A stretch of DNA of 64,000 nt. It comes from JAICQM01 sp963781555 (GTDB lineage: Bacteria; Chloroflexota; Limnocylindria; QHBO01). This document shows positions 28,646 to 36,772 of the stretch, piece by piece (within the stretch, counting starts at the first letter, position 1; each line of letters starts with the position of its first letter). The stretch is taken from the NCBI GenBank assembly GCA_963781555.1, contig CAWAGB010000006.1, positions 62,001 through 126,000 of the forward strand. The letters are read 5' to 3'. The notes beneath the pieces are model-generated. The model saw only the letters and a list, made by a program, of their open reading frames with translations, was not told the DNA's origin and made no database searches. A program made the position numbers and the translations under genes.

Positions 28646-29347
28646 CTAGTAGATGGCGTTGATCCCCGCGATGTCGCCGCTCTCCGGCGACCACTTCAGC
28701 GTCTCACCGGTGTACCCGTACGGGTACATGGTGTTGAATCGCGCGTCGACGGAGTGGTCGAGCCCGTAGGTGTGTCCGAACTCGTGGGTCGCGATGTTGC
28801 GAAGGTCGTACTTCGCGATGCTCTCGGTGCACCCATCACCTTCACTCGTCGCCATGAACCACGGCAGGCGGTTGTTGAAGACGGTGTCGCTCTCGACGGT
28901 GCCGTCGGTCCAGCTCCACGTGTAGGTGACCGCGATGCTCGAGCCGCCGGTGCGTCCGAACATGAGTTCGTACCGATGGTTCGCGGTGTACTTGGTCACG
29001 GTCCCGGCGGTCGTCACGGTGATCCGAGGGGCGCCGGTCCAGGCGTTGAAGCTGGCCTGCAGTGCGCTCTGCACGGCGGTCGCGCTGCCAAGGCCGGAGG
29101 GAATGGTCGAGGTGGTCAGGTAGGCCGTCTGCCCGCCGGATGCGACCGCCCAGCCGGTCAGCGCGTACTGGCTGGTGCCGGCGCCGTCATTCGAACAGTT
29201 GGCGACCGCAGGACCGGGCTTGGCGGCCATGCGGATCTCGTCGACGCTGATCAGGGTGGCGACGTTCGGCCGCGCCGCCGCGGCGGGCGCAACGAGCGCC
29301 AGGGCCAGGGCGAGGGCAACGAGCATCGGTGTGGTCCGACGAACCAT
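28646..29347 (-). CDS. secreted matrixin-like zinc metalloprotease
   Basis: 233 residues with a Sec signal peptide (MVRRTTPMLVALALALALVA; cleavage expected after AAA near residue 24). The metzincin zinc motif HEFGHTYGLDH is complete and followed by the Met-turn in FNTMYPYG. Two cysteines (NCSND, DGCTES) may form a disulfide. GGGAGG lies upstream of the ATG, so this one is leadered. Probably an extracellular endopeptidase. Confidence 0.9.
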   Translation of the reverse strand: MVRRTTPMLVALALALALVAPAAAARPNVATLISVDEIRMAAKPGPAVANCSNDGAGTSQYALTGWAVASGGQTAYLTTSTIPSGLGSATAVQSALQASFNAWTGAPRITVTTAGTVTKYTANHRYELMFGRTGGSSIAVTYTWSWTDGTVESDTVFNNRLPWFMATSEGDGCTESIAKYDLRNIATHEFGHTYGLDHSVDARFNTMYPYGYTGETLKWSPESGDIAGINAIY

Positions 29348-29515
29348 GAAGGAAGCCTCCCGAGCAGGGGGATGCGGGCATTGGTCGCCCGCCTGGTTCC
29401 ACCATCTTGCACCCGGGTGCAGTCCCCGTGCGCGTGAATCAGACGGATGTGGTGCGCTCGCGAACCACGTGATGGTCCCTGCTCGGATGCCGTTGCGCAT
29501 GGCACAATCTCCCGC

Positions 29516-29603
<88 letters not shown>

Positions 29604-29610
29604 CCGACCC

Positions 29611-29796
29611 CTAGTACGCCGGGCAGGTGCAGGCCGCGGTGCGACGGGCGGTCGGCTTCCACCAGTGATCGGGGCAGCCGCCCACGATGGCGCGCAGCAG
29701 CGTGCGCTTCTCCCACCACGGTCGTGGCGCCTCGTTGCGGCGCGGGGCGGGGGAGGGCAGCGCGGTCAAGGCGAGGGCGGCGGCGGCGGGACGCAT
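29611..29796 (-). CDS. possible small exported protein (61 aa)
   Basis: An ATG preceded by CCAGGAG at seven bases (minus strand) opens a 61-codon frame. The product starts with a short Ala/Leu-rich hydrophobic stretch (MRPAAAALALTALPSPA), then is rich in Trp, Arg and Pro, with cysteines in GGCPDHWW and a C-terminal CTCPAY. The hydrophobic part is short for a signal peptide. No homologue recognised; coding status is uncertain. Confidence 0.4.
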   Translation of the reverse strand: MRPAAAALALTALPSPAPRRNEAPRPWWEKRTLLRAIVGGCPDHWWKPTARRTAACTCPAY

Positions 29797-29910
29797 CGGT
29801 ATCTCCTGGTGCTCGGGTGGTGATGCGCCCCATGCTCATCCGCCGACAGATCCGGTCGCGACGCGCAAGAGACCGATGCGGCCGCCGACATGCGTCGACG
29901 TCCGGTTACG

Positions 29911-30492
29911 TCATTCGTCCCCGGATGGGACCTCGTGATGGAGCCGGCAGCGCGCCTCGTAGGTCTCGTCGCCCATCCCCCCGATAAGGATCAAGGGCGA
30001 ATTGGCGGGGGCCGGAGCGCCGTCGATCAGGCGCTGCGTCCTCGTCGCGGGCTCCCCGCACACCATGCAGATTGCGGTCAGCTTGGTCACCTGGTCTGCG
30101 AGCGCCATGAGGCGCGGCATGGTCCCGAACGGCACGCCGCGGAAGTCGCGGTCGAGGCCGGTCACCACGACCTGCTTGCCCAACTCCGCGAGGCGCTCCA
30201 CCACGTCGGGGAGCCTTTCGTCGAAGAACTGGCCCTCCTCGATGGCGATGATGTCCATCCCGCCGCTCACCGCCTCGATCTGCGACGAGTCATCGACCGT
30301 CACCGCGTGATGCTGCGCGCCGGAGCGCGAGATGACGGTGACTCGGTCGGTTCGCGTGTCAAGGCGCGGCTTGACCAGCAGCACCTGGCGTCCGGCGATC
30401 GAGAAGCGGCGCAGCAGGCGGAGCATCTCGTCGGTCTTGCCACAGAACATGCAGCCGGCGATGACGTGGACCCAGCCGTGGGTGTAGAACAT
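29911..30492 (-). CDS. tdk: thymidine kinase (type II)
   Basis: Phosphorylates thymidine with ATP in the salvage pathway. P-loop AGCMFCGKTDEML (the usual SGK is CGK), IEEGQFFDE in place of the common DEAQFF, lasso-zinc cysteines in AICMVCGEPATRTQR and YEARCRLHH. About 193 residues, normal. A TAGACT box lies seven bases before the ATG on the minus strand: leaderless. The start codon sits in a CATCGGTC octamer copy. Confidence 0.92.
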   Translation of the reverse strand: MFYTHGWVHVIAGCMFCGKTDEMLRLLRRFSIAGRQVLLVKPRLDTRTDRVTVISRSGAQHHAVTVDDSSQIEAVSGGMDIIAIEEGQFFDERLPDVVERLAELGKQVVVTGLDRDFRGVPFGTMPRLMALADQVTKLTAICMVCGEPATRTQRLIDGAPAPANSPLILIGGMGDETYEARCRLHHEVPSGDE

Positions 30493-30547
30493 CGGTCCGA
30501 GTCTATCCAAGGCCGATGCGCACGCGCGACCGATTTCGAGACGGCCG

Positions 30548-30581
30548 CGAGACGGGGCGCCGTCTCGGCCTCGACGAGGCC
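30548..30581 (-). terminator. two tandem hairpins between aroE-like gene and tdk
   Basis: CGAGACGG-GGCG-CCGTCTCG (30548-30567) and GGCCTC-GAC-GAGGCC (30567-30581) are both perfect stems. They lie after the aroE-like stop and before the tdk promoter, consistent with ending the upstream transcript. Confidence 0.55.
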
Positions 30582-30613
30582 GTCGCGCTGACGCTGAACG
30601 AAACCGAGGAGCG

Positions 30614-31486
30614 CTAGTCGCCGACCACCGCGACGTCGGCGGTGGCCACGCCGAGCTCCGCGGCCAGTGCCTCGCGCAGGACCGCGGCGTCTCCCGCCGT
30701 GCCGGTCAACCGGCGCAACGCCTCGGCTGCACCCGCCAGGAATGCGGCCTGCCCGTTGGCGACCGTCGCACCGCGCTCCGACGCGACCTGCATCAGCGGC
30801 GTCGGGCCGGCGGCGAGGACGAGGTCGAGAATCCACATCTCCTCGGTGAGCAGCTCGCCGGGCACCGGGCTGCCATTTCGGTCGCCGAGCCCGCTGGCAT
30901 TGACGATGAGCGGGGCCTTGGCGAGCTCGGCCTCCAGGATGGCGTCGTGCCACGGTCGGGCGCGGAGCTCCATGTGCCTCGCGCTGCGCGCCATGTGGGT
31001 GACCAGCGCCTCCGCCTTATGGAGGTGACGGTTGAAGACGCTGACACGCTGCAGCCCCCCCTGGATGAGAACGGCCACGGCCGCCCGCGCGCCACCCCCC
31101 GCCCCGAGCACCACCGCGTTGCGCGGCCACTTGCCCTTCACCTTGGGGAGGATCGCGGCCAGACCGATGCGGATGCCGTCGAGATCGCTGTTGTAGCCGC
31201 GCAGCTTGGCCTCGTCGCGGACGACGATGTTCACCGCGCCCGACGCGCGGGCGTCGTCGGAGAGCGCGTCGAGCAGGGTCGCCGCCTTCTCCTTGTGCGG
31301 CGCCGCCACCAGTGCACCGATGACCTCGTCCGCCCGCAACTCGGCAATCGAAGCGGCCAGCTGATGCGGCTTGCGGACCCAGCGCTCCAGCTCCACCTCG
31401 CGGCCGGTCGCGACCAGCCCGGCGCGCAGCACGGCCTCCAGCGGCGTGGCGTCGAGGGGATGTCCAATGATGGGTAGGCGCTGCAC
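30614..31486 (-). CDS. aroE: shikimate dehydrogenase-like protein with altered substrate site
   Basis: The NAD(P)-binding half is canonical (VVLGAGGGARAAV, NRHLHKAEAL, NASGLGD). The catalytic lysine is kept in APHKEKA and the aspartate in GYNSDLDG. However, the N-terminal HSxSP shikimate clamp is replaced by GHPLDATPLEA, and the N-V-T preceding the lysine segment is L-V-A. The two serines that hold shikimate carboxylate are therefore missing, so the substrate may differ. About 290 residues; GTG start. Confidence 0.75.
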   Translation of the reverse strand: MQRLPIIGHPLDATPLEAVLRAGLVATGREVELERWVRKPHQLAASIAELRADEVIGALVAAPHKEKAATLLDALSDDARASGAVNIVVRDEAKLRGYNSDLDGIRIGLAAILPKVKGKWPRNAVVLGAGGGARAAVAVLIQGGLQRVSVFNRHLHKAEALVTHMARSARHMELRARPWHDAILEAELAKAPLIVNASGLGDRNGSPVPGELLTEEMWILDLVLAAGPTPLMQVASERGATVANGQAAFLAGAAEALRRLTGTAGDAAVLREALAAELGVATADVAVVGD

Positions 31487-31602
31487 GTTATCGGTCTTTC
31501 TGGTGCGTGGATGAGGGCGGCGAACGGGTACCGCGATACCCGGCCGGCCCAGGGCGGGGAGGTCGTCGCGACGACGGTCCCATGCTATCATCGGCGCCGT
31601 TC

Positions 31603-31695
31603 GGAGAGGTCGCATAGTGGCCTAGTGCGGCGGTTTGCTAAACCGTTGAAGGGGGTAAACCTCTTCCGAGGGTTCGAATCCCTCCCTCTCCGCCA
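31603..31695 (+). tRNA. tRNA-Ser(GCU)
   Basis: Acceptor GGAGAGG pairs with CCTCTCC, then G and CCA. Anticodon loop TTGCTAA in a CGGT/ACCG stem gives GCT. Long variable arm. 93 nt. A TATCAT box (31586-31591) lies just upstream. Confidence 0.95.
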
Positions 31696-31728
31696 CCGAT
31701 CCGTTCCGCACGGACGGTTGAACGCCGG

Positions 31729-31804
31729 GTGCCCGTAGCTCAGTGGATAGAGCGTTAGGTTGCGGACCTAAAGGTCGGAGGTTCGAGTCCTCTCGGGCAC
31801 GCCA
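31729..31804 (+). tRNA. tRNA-Arg with anticodon GCG
   Basis: Acceptor GTGCCCG/CGGGCAC, then G and CCA; D arm GCTC-AGTGGATA-GAGC; anticodon stem TTAGG/CCTAA is perfect with loop TTGCGGA, so positions 34-36 read GCG. T arm GGAGG-TTCGAGT-CCTCT. It decodes CGC (and CGU by wobble). Most bacteria use tRNA-Arg(ACG) edited to ICG. Compare the catalytically defective TadA homologue at 35677-36111. Confidence 0.93.
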
Positions 31805-31818
31805 CACCCTCGCCGGAG

Positions 31819-31838
31819 CCGTTCGATCCACCGAACGG
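31819..31838. terminator. short hairpin after tRNA-Arg
   Basis: CCGTTCG (31819-31825) and CGAACGG (31832-31838) pair perfectly around ATCCAC. No T-tract; it may end the tRNA transcript. Confidence 0.4.
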
Positions 31839-31953
31839 TGAGCGACGCATAAAGCTCCAGGGTTGCCATCGGCTCGTTGACACGGGCCGCGCTTGGGAGC
31901 ATGGTGGCCGGGCGCCTGGCGCTCAGCGTGTGGTAAAGGGGAGGAGGACGCAG

Positions 31954-33582
31954 ATGACGGAACACCGTCGAGGTCCCGTTCGGCGTATCGGGCCGCTGCT
32001 GGCAATGATGGTGGTGGTAACCGGCATTGCGTCCCCGGGCCCGCTCGATGCCTACACGTCGGTCGAGGTCAACCTCGTCGCTACCTTCGCAGGTAGTGCG
32101 GTGGTGCCGGGTCCCGCTGACCCGGATGCTGCTGGGAGCGCACTCATCTCGGTGACTCCCTCGAGCGGGCAATTGACGTTCGTCTACACGGCGACGGGGC
32201 TGACGCAGCCGACTGCAGCCCACATTCACTCGGGAGCCGCGGGTGCGAACGGGCCGATCCTCTTCACCCTGCAGGCGCCTCCCGCGGACGGCAGTGGGGC
32301 CGGGCCCGGAGGCTATTTCGGTGACTCTGACCTCATCCAGGACATGGCGGATCATCCCGAGAACTACTACATCGACGTGCACAGCGCCGAGTTCCCAGAC
32401 GGTGCAGCGCGCGGCCAATTGGCCCACGGCAGCTACCAAGTCTCGTCCTACCTGTACGGCGCGACCGTGGTGCCAGGCCCGGGCGACCCTCACGCCACGG
32501 CAACGCTGACCATGTCCGTCGACGTCGCGGCGGGCGAGGTGTGCACGCTCATCAGTTCCACTGACCTCGGCGCTCCGACCACCGCCGAGGTGCATCTCGG
32601 AGCGGCGGGCGCAAGCGGTCCCAGCGTCCTGACGCTGCAACCTGGGTACGACCCAGCGGTTCCGCGCCCGTGCACGTCGGGCAACGATCCAGCGCTGCTC
32701 CAGGCGATCATCGACGACGCGAGCTCGTACTACGTCGAGGTGGCCACCGACTCATTCCCCGCTGGTGCCGTCCGTGGCCAGCTCGTCCTGGGTAGCGGTG
32801 GCATCGAGCCGCCTCCCGGCACGTGCCCGGCCGGGATGCTGTGCAATGGATTCCTCCAGCCGGGCACCTACACGTACCGCGGATTTGCCACGGCGCTGAC
32901 CTTCACCACGCCGATCCGGTTGCGGGCGATTCCGCTGGTGGACGCGGACCCGACCGTATCCGGGGCCCTCGGCCTGCTCGACGCCGCCGGTGGCGGCGAG
33001 CTCGGCGTGTTCCATTTCACGGGCAAGGTCTATTCGGACGGATGCACGGTCGACGAGACGACCATCCCGGACAGTCCCGCGAGCCTGATGGCTCATCTGG
33101 CGCAGCATCCGTACCTGGCCATCACGCCTCCAGTCGCGGTGAGCTATGGCGGCGCGCCCGGTCTGCAGACCGACGTCACCGTGCTCCCGGTGCCTGACTG
33201 CCTCACCCACACCACGCCGCTGCTGCCGCGGACAACGTGGGTCGGCACAGGGAGTGGCGCCTACGAGGAGGGCACCACCATGCGCATCGTCGCGCAACGC
33301 GTCGGCAGCCAGACCATCGTGTCGGTGTCGATCGAACTGCCCATCCTCCAGGTGGCCGAGACCGGACGCGTCCAGGGCGGCCCATCGTTCATCGATCAGT
33401 CGCAGGCCGTTGTGGACACGTACCGATGGGCGCTTACCGGATCCGGCACCCCGACCGTGCCGGACACTGCGACCGCGGCAGTGCAGCCGCGGACCTCGGT
33501 CCCGCCGCTCGTGCTGCTCGCCGTTCTCGGCGGGACCCTCATCGCCAGCGCAGCCAGGCGGCGCGCGCTGTACGCGCGGTAG
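31954..33582 (+). CDS. secreted protein with two CHRD domains
   Basis: 542 residues. Sec signal near residues 12-34. Two CHRD (chordin) domains follow, each ending in the typical YxxVxxxxFPxGAxRGQL pattern (YIDVHSAEFPDGAARGQL; YVEVATDSFPAGAVRGQL). A third beta-rich region of unknown type follows, and a C-terminal membrane helix with an Arg tail (ARRRALYAR) anchors it. GGGGAGGAGG lies eight bases before the ATG. Family members are extracytoplasmic; the role is unknown. The adjacent SigK/RskA-type pair is convergent. Confidence 0.82.
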   Translation: MTEHRRGPVRRIGPLLAMMVVVTGIASPGPLDAYTSVEVNLVATFAGSAVVPGPADPDAAGSALISVTPSSGQLTFVYTATGLTQPTAAHIHSGAAGANGPILFTLQAPPADGSGAGPGGYFGDSDLIQDMADHPENYYIDVHSAEFPDGAARGQLAHGSYQVSSYLYGATVVPGPGDPHATATLTMSVDVAAGEVCTLISSTDLGAPTTAEVHLGAAGASGPSVLTLQPGYDPAVPRPCTSGNDPALLQAIIDDASSYYVEVATDSFPAGAVRGQLVLGSGGIEPPPGTCPAGMLCNGFLQPGTYTYRGFATALTFTTPIRLRAIPLVDADPTVSGALGLLDAAGGGELGVFHFTGKVYSDGCTVDETTIPDSPASLMAHLAQHPYLAITPPVAVSYGGAPGLQTDVTVLPVPDCLTHTTPLLPRTTWVGTGSGAYEEGTTMRIVAQRVGSQTIVSVSIELPILQVAETGRVQGGPSFIDQSQAVVDTYRWALTGSGTPTVPDTATAAVQPRTSVPPLVLLAVLGGTLIASAARRRALYAR

Positions 33583-33594
33583 CCGTCGAGCGCG

Positions 33595-34326
33595 TCAGCC
33601 CGCGAGCGAGAAGGCCAGGACCGGGGCACCCGTGGGGGCGTCGACCCGCTGGTGCTCCACGGTGAGGGCGAAGGTCGCGTAGCCGTCCAGCGGTGCATCG
33701 AGGCGCACGAGCATCGGCCCGTCGCCGGGGCGGAACACCCCTACCGCCACGGGTGCTCCGTCCGCGGGAATGAGCCACGCCTCGTAGACGCGGTCGCTCG
33801 GCAGGTCGTCCATCTCGGCCGAGACGAACGCGGCCCCGGACCCCGTGTCGAGCAGCAGGCCGCGCCCGGCATCGCCGGAAACCGGATGCACGGCGGCGGC
33901 GTCGGCCACCGCCTGCGCCACCTGGCGGCTGGCGCTGAGCTGTCCCTGCAGACCGATGTTCCACGCCCCGAGGGCGATGACGGCGACCACGGCTGCGGCG
34001 GCCATGCCGCGCGCCCACCCGGCGGTGAGCCAGTCGAAGGGGCCACGGCGCGGCGCGACACTGACCGCCTCGCGGGCGGCGACGTGGTCCTGTCGCGTGC
34101 GGGCGACCGTGGCCATCAGGCGATCCCGCAGCTCGGGGCGCGGCTCGAGCGGCTCGAGGCCCATCGCCAGCAGGTCGCCCCCGAGGCCGTCACGCAGCTC
34201 GGCGTGCGGCCCGCGGCAGCTGGCCAGGTGCTCGGTCACGGCCTGCTCCTCGTCGCGCTCGGCCGCGCCAAAGAGGTAGGCGGCAGCCAGCTCGTCCACC
34301 GCCTCGCAGGTGATGCGGTCGCTCAT
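33595..34326 (-). CDS. anti-sigma factor, RskA type
   Basis: 243 residues. N-terminal anti-sigma domain with a zinc-site-like HLASCRGPHAEL (the second Cys of HxxxCxxC is not present), one membrane helix near residues 108-125 (MAAAAVVAVIALGAW), and an extracellular RskA-like domain (SDRVYEAWLIPADGAPV, PLDGYATFALTVEH). It would hold the ECF sigma factor at the membrane until proteolysis. Its ATG overlaps the sigma stop, so the two are co-translated. Confidence 0.9.
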   Translation of the reverse strand: MSDRITCEAVDELAAAYLFGAAERDEEQAVTEHLASCRGPHAELRDGLGGDLLAMGLEPLEPRPELRDRLMATVARTRQDHVAAREAVSVAPRRGPFDWLTAGWARGMAAAAVVAVIALGAWNIGLQGQLSASRQVAQAVADAAAVHPVSGDAGRGLLLDTGSGAAFVSAEMDDLPSDRVYEAWLIPADGAPVAVGVFRPGDGPMLVRLDAPLDGYATFALTVEHQRVDAPTGAPVLAFSLAG

Positions 34327-34913
34327 CGCTCGTCACCGAGCTCGCCGAGCGGCGCGCCATCGCCGAGCCGCAGCGCATCGCGCAGCTTGCCGAGCGCCAG
34401 CCGCAGGCGTCCGTTGGCTGTTCCCTGCGGGACGCCGGTCATCTCCGCGATCTCGCGGTAGGTGCGGCCCTCGAAGTAGGCGAGCTCGATCGCCTGGCGC
34501 TGTTCGTCGGGGAGGGCACGGATGGCGACCCGCAGCTGCGCCCCCGACACACTGCGCAGCGCATCGTCAGCGGTCGGATTGAAGCTGGTGCGGAGGAGGG
34601 CCTGCTCATCGGCCACCCCGATCTCGAGGCTGGGCCGCGCGGCCCGCAGGCGGTCGATGCCGCGGTTGCGGACGATGGTCAGCAGCCACGAGCGCAGGTT
34701 GCCGCGCATCGCGTCGAACCGATCGATCTTCTGCCATACCGCTACGAAGCTGTCGTGCACCAGGTCCTCCGCCAGTTGTCGATCTGCCACCACGCGCAGG
34801 GCGGTGGCGAGTGCGACCGATGCATAGCGGTCGTAGAGCTCGCCCAGCGCCTCGCGGTCACCCGACCGGATCCGTTGCGCCAGGAGCGCGTCATCGCGGC
34901 GTGCGTCGGTCAT
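34323..34913 (-). CDS. ECF sigma factor, SigK-like
   Basis: 196 residues with region 2 (AEDLVHDSFVAVWQ, RSWLLTIVRNRGIDRLR) and region 4 (LPDEQRQAIELAYFEGRTYREIAEMTG split by a short turn, ending GTANGRLRLALGKLRDAL). Partner of the following RskA-type anti-sigma gene; the pair resembles sigK/rskA of actinobacteria. The regulon is unknown; secreted-protein genes flank the pair. Confidence 0.93.
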   Translation of the reverse strand: MTDARRDDALLAQRIRSGDREALGELYDRYASVALATALRVVADRQLAEDLVHDSFVAVWQKIDRFDAMRGNLRSWLLTIVRNRGIDRLRAARPSLEIGVADEQALLRTSFNPTADDALRSVSGAQLRVAIRALPDEQRQAIELAYFEGRTYREIAEMTGVPQGTANGRLRLALGKLRDALRLGDGAPLGELGDER

Positions 34914-35082
34914 CGGCGCGGGGTCGTCACGAGGCCTTGCTCATCCGAGAAACGGGGGAGAGGCATATCCGTATCACGCATCGGTCCATGGCAGGCTGGC
35001 CCTCGTCCCGTCCCGGCGATGGGCCGCCGGTGCCGGCAGGATAGCAACGCGCACGGTGCGCAGGTGGACCACCGGGGAGCGG

Positions 35083-35520
35083 CTACTCCACGCCCCACTG
35101 CGGGATCGGGCCGGACCGCAGGGCGCGCGCCATCTCGGCGTGGCAGGAGAGCTGGCGCTCCCGAATAGGGTGCGCGAACCAGACGAGGTACTTGCGGTGG
35201 TCGCTGACCTCGGCGAGGCGCGAGCGGCTGAACTCGTCGTTGGGCTGGACCCATGCGTCGCCGACCGGGAGGCCGTGCTCGGGGACGACCTGGAATCCGA
35301 TCTCGCGACCGGCGCACGAGGCGACCACGGTGTAGGCGTTCTCCCAGGACGCGGAGGCGCGCGTGATGTTCCAGCCCGGGAAGCGCGCTTCGACCTCGGT
35401 GGTGACGCGCTCGAGCTCGGCATTGCCGGTGGTCGGAATCGGTGCGACCAGCGCCAGCCAGAAGGCTGCCGCCAGCGCTGCCACGCCGACATACGTTCCA
35501 CGGCGGGATCGTCGTGCCAT
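35083..35520 (-). CDS. membrane-anchored or secreted protein of unknown function (145 aa)
   Basis: Unrecognised. A basic N terminus (MARRSRRGTY) and hydrophobic segment VGVAALAAAFWLALVAPI look like a signal anchor. The rest is a small alpha/beta domain with two cysteines (VASCAGREI, RQLSCHAEM) that could pair outside the cell. It lies alone between the sigma operon and the tadA homologue. Confidence 0.55.
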   Translation of the reverse strand: MARRSRRGTYVGVAALAAAFWLALVAPIPTTGNAELERVTTEVEARFPGWNITRASASWENAYTVVASCAGREIGFQVVPEHGLPVGDAWVQPNDEFSRSRLAEVSDHRKYLVWFAHPIRERQLSCHAEMARALRSGPIPQWGVE

Positions 35521-35676
35521 CAGATAACTACTCAGGTGGGTCCCCTCGGGTTCGACGCCGCTTCACGTCCATGCGGGTCGTAACGCGGTGGTGAGCATAG
35601 TGCAGGATCCATACCGGTGCTCTGATAGACTCCGAAACGGCCGCCACGGTTTCGGTGGCGTCGCGCGCGAGGACCG

Positions 35677-36111
35677 ATGAACTACGAGCTTTTCATGGCC
35701 GAGGCAATCGCCGAGGCCAGACGTGGCGGGGAAGAGGGCGAGGTCCCGGTGGGAGCCGTCGCCGTCCTGGATGACGCGATGATCGCCCGCGACCACGACC
35801 GCATGCTGCTCACCGAGGACCCGACCGCGCACGCCGTCCTGCTCACCGTCCAGGCCGCCGCCCGCAAGCTCGGCCGGCGCCTCAGCGACGCGACCATCTT
35901 CACCACCCACGAGCCATGCGCCATGTGCGTGGGGGCGCTCCTCGAGACCCGCGTGCGGGCCCTCGTGTACGCCGTGCCCGACGAGCGCAACGGCGCCGCG
36001 GGATCGCTCACCGACCTCGCGCGGCACCCGGCCATGCAGCACCGCCTGTCGGTGATCAGCGGCGTCCGCGAGTCGGAGGCGCGCCGCCTGGTGGAGACCG
36101 CCACAGCCTGA
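35677..36111 (+). CDS. tadA: TadA-family deaminase homologue lacking the catalytic glutamate
   Basis: 144 residues, collinear with tRNA adenosine deaminase TadA: EVPVGAV, DPTAHAV, TTHEPCAMCVGALL, the TadA-specific GAAGSLTDLARHP and a C-terminal helix. The zinc ligands (His of HAx, Cys-x-x-Cys of PCAMC) are kept, but HAE is HAV: the proton-shuttling Glu is Val (codon GTC, two changes from any Glu codon). The substrate-contact Asn of GxN is Asp (DHD). Catalysis should be abolished; tRNA binding could persist. Upstream TAGACTCCGAAAC (35626-35638) and a CCGAAAC/GTTTCGG hairpin precede the ATG. Confidence 0.85.
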   Translation: MNYELFMAEAIAEARRGGEEGEVPVGAVAVLDDAMIARDHDRMLLTEDPTAHAVLLTVQAAARKLGRRLSDATIFTTHEPCAMCVGALLETRVRALVYAVPDERNGAAGSLTDLARHPAMQHRLSVISGVRESEARRLVETATA

Positions 36112-36159
36112 CCGGACCGGCATCGGCTCCGCATCGGTCCCGTTTGGTAGACTCGCCGC

Positions 36160-36246
<87 letters not shown>

Positions 36247-36301
36247 CTCACTCCGGGCACCACGCGCCGCACCCGCGTGCGCCCACCAGACCGATGATCC
36301 C

Positions 36302-36389
36302 GGAGAGGTCGCCTAGTGGCCTATGGCGCCGCATTGGAAATGCGGTTCGGGGCAACCCGTCGGGGGTTCGAATCCCCCCCTCTCCGCCA
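36302..36389 (+). tRNA. tRNA-Ser(GGA)
   Basis: Acceptor GGAGAGG/CCTCTCC, then G and CCA. Anticodon stem CCGCA/TGCGG, loop TTGGAAA, anticodon GGA. Long variable arm. 88 nt. Confidence 0.95.
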
Positions 36390-36399
36390 CGCCTCCGGT

Positions 36400-36428
36400 T
36401 TGACCCCCGCTGTCCGCCCGACTACCAT
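36400..36428 (+). promoter_or_regulatory. consensus promoter of the SRP RNA
   Basis: TTGACC (36400-36405), 17-bp spacer, TACCAT (36423-36428); transcription would start near 36435, at the SRP RNA 5' end. Confidence 0.75.
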
Positions 36429-36433
36429 CGCGG

Positions 36434-36665
36434 CCGGTCGTGCTAGGCGGGGAACTAGCGGTGCCCTGCACCCGCAATCCGCTACAGCGGGGCTGAATTC
36501 CCGATCGAGGTCTTCGACCTCCACCTCCCACGAGCGGTGACCGACGTTGAGAGTCGGGTCCCACGCAGCGAAGGTCCGTGAACCCCGTCAGATCCGGAAG
36601 GAAGCAGCGGTAAGCGATCGCCCTCGGGTGCCGTGGGGCGACCTGGCTGGAGCCGGACGCCGTTC
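36434..36665 (+). ncRNA. ffs: signal recognition particle RNA, long (Alu-containing) form
   Basis: The conserved apical core is seen as GTCAGATCCGGAAGGAAGC (near 36588), where Ffh binds, and the 5' part GTGCTAGGCGGGGAACTAGC with GGTGCCCTGCACCCGC matches the Alu-domain start of the long Bacillus-type SRP RNA. The 3' end is approximate. The stretch between it and dnaX holds nothing else I can support. Confidence 0.85.
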
Positions 36666-36772
36666 GCGTGTGCGGGGGACGTCGATCGACATCGGGTGCA
36701 CGACCGATTCACACCTCCACGCCCCGACGCGGGCTGCCCGCCGAGCGATCGGTGTAGGGTAGGGACCACTGC

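Noticed and set aside
30531..30613. A short coding sequence between aroE-like gene and tdk
   Set aside because: The stretch is explained by two hairpins; no start with ribosome site or conserved frame.
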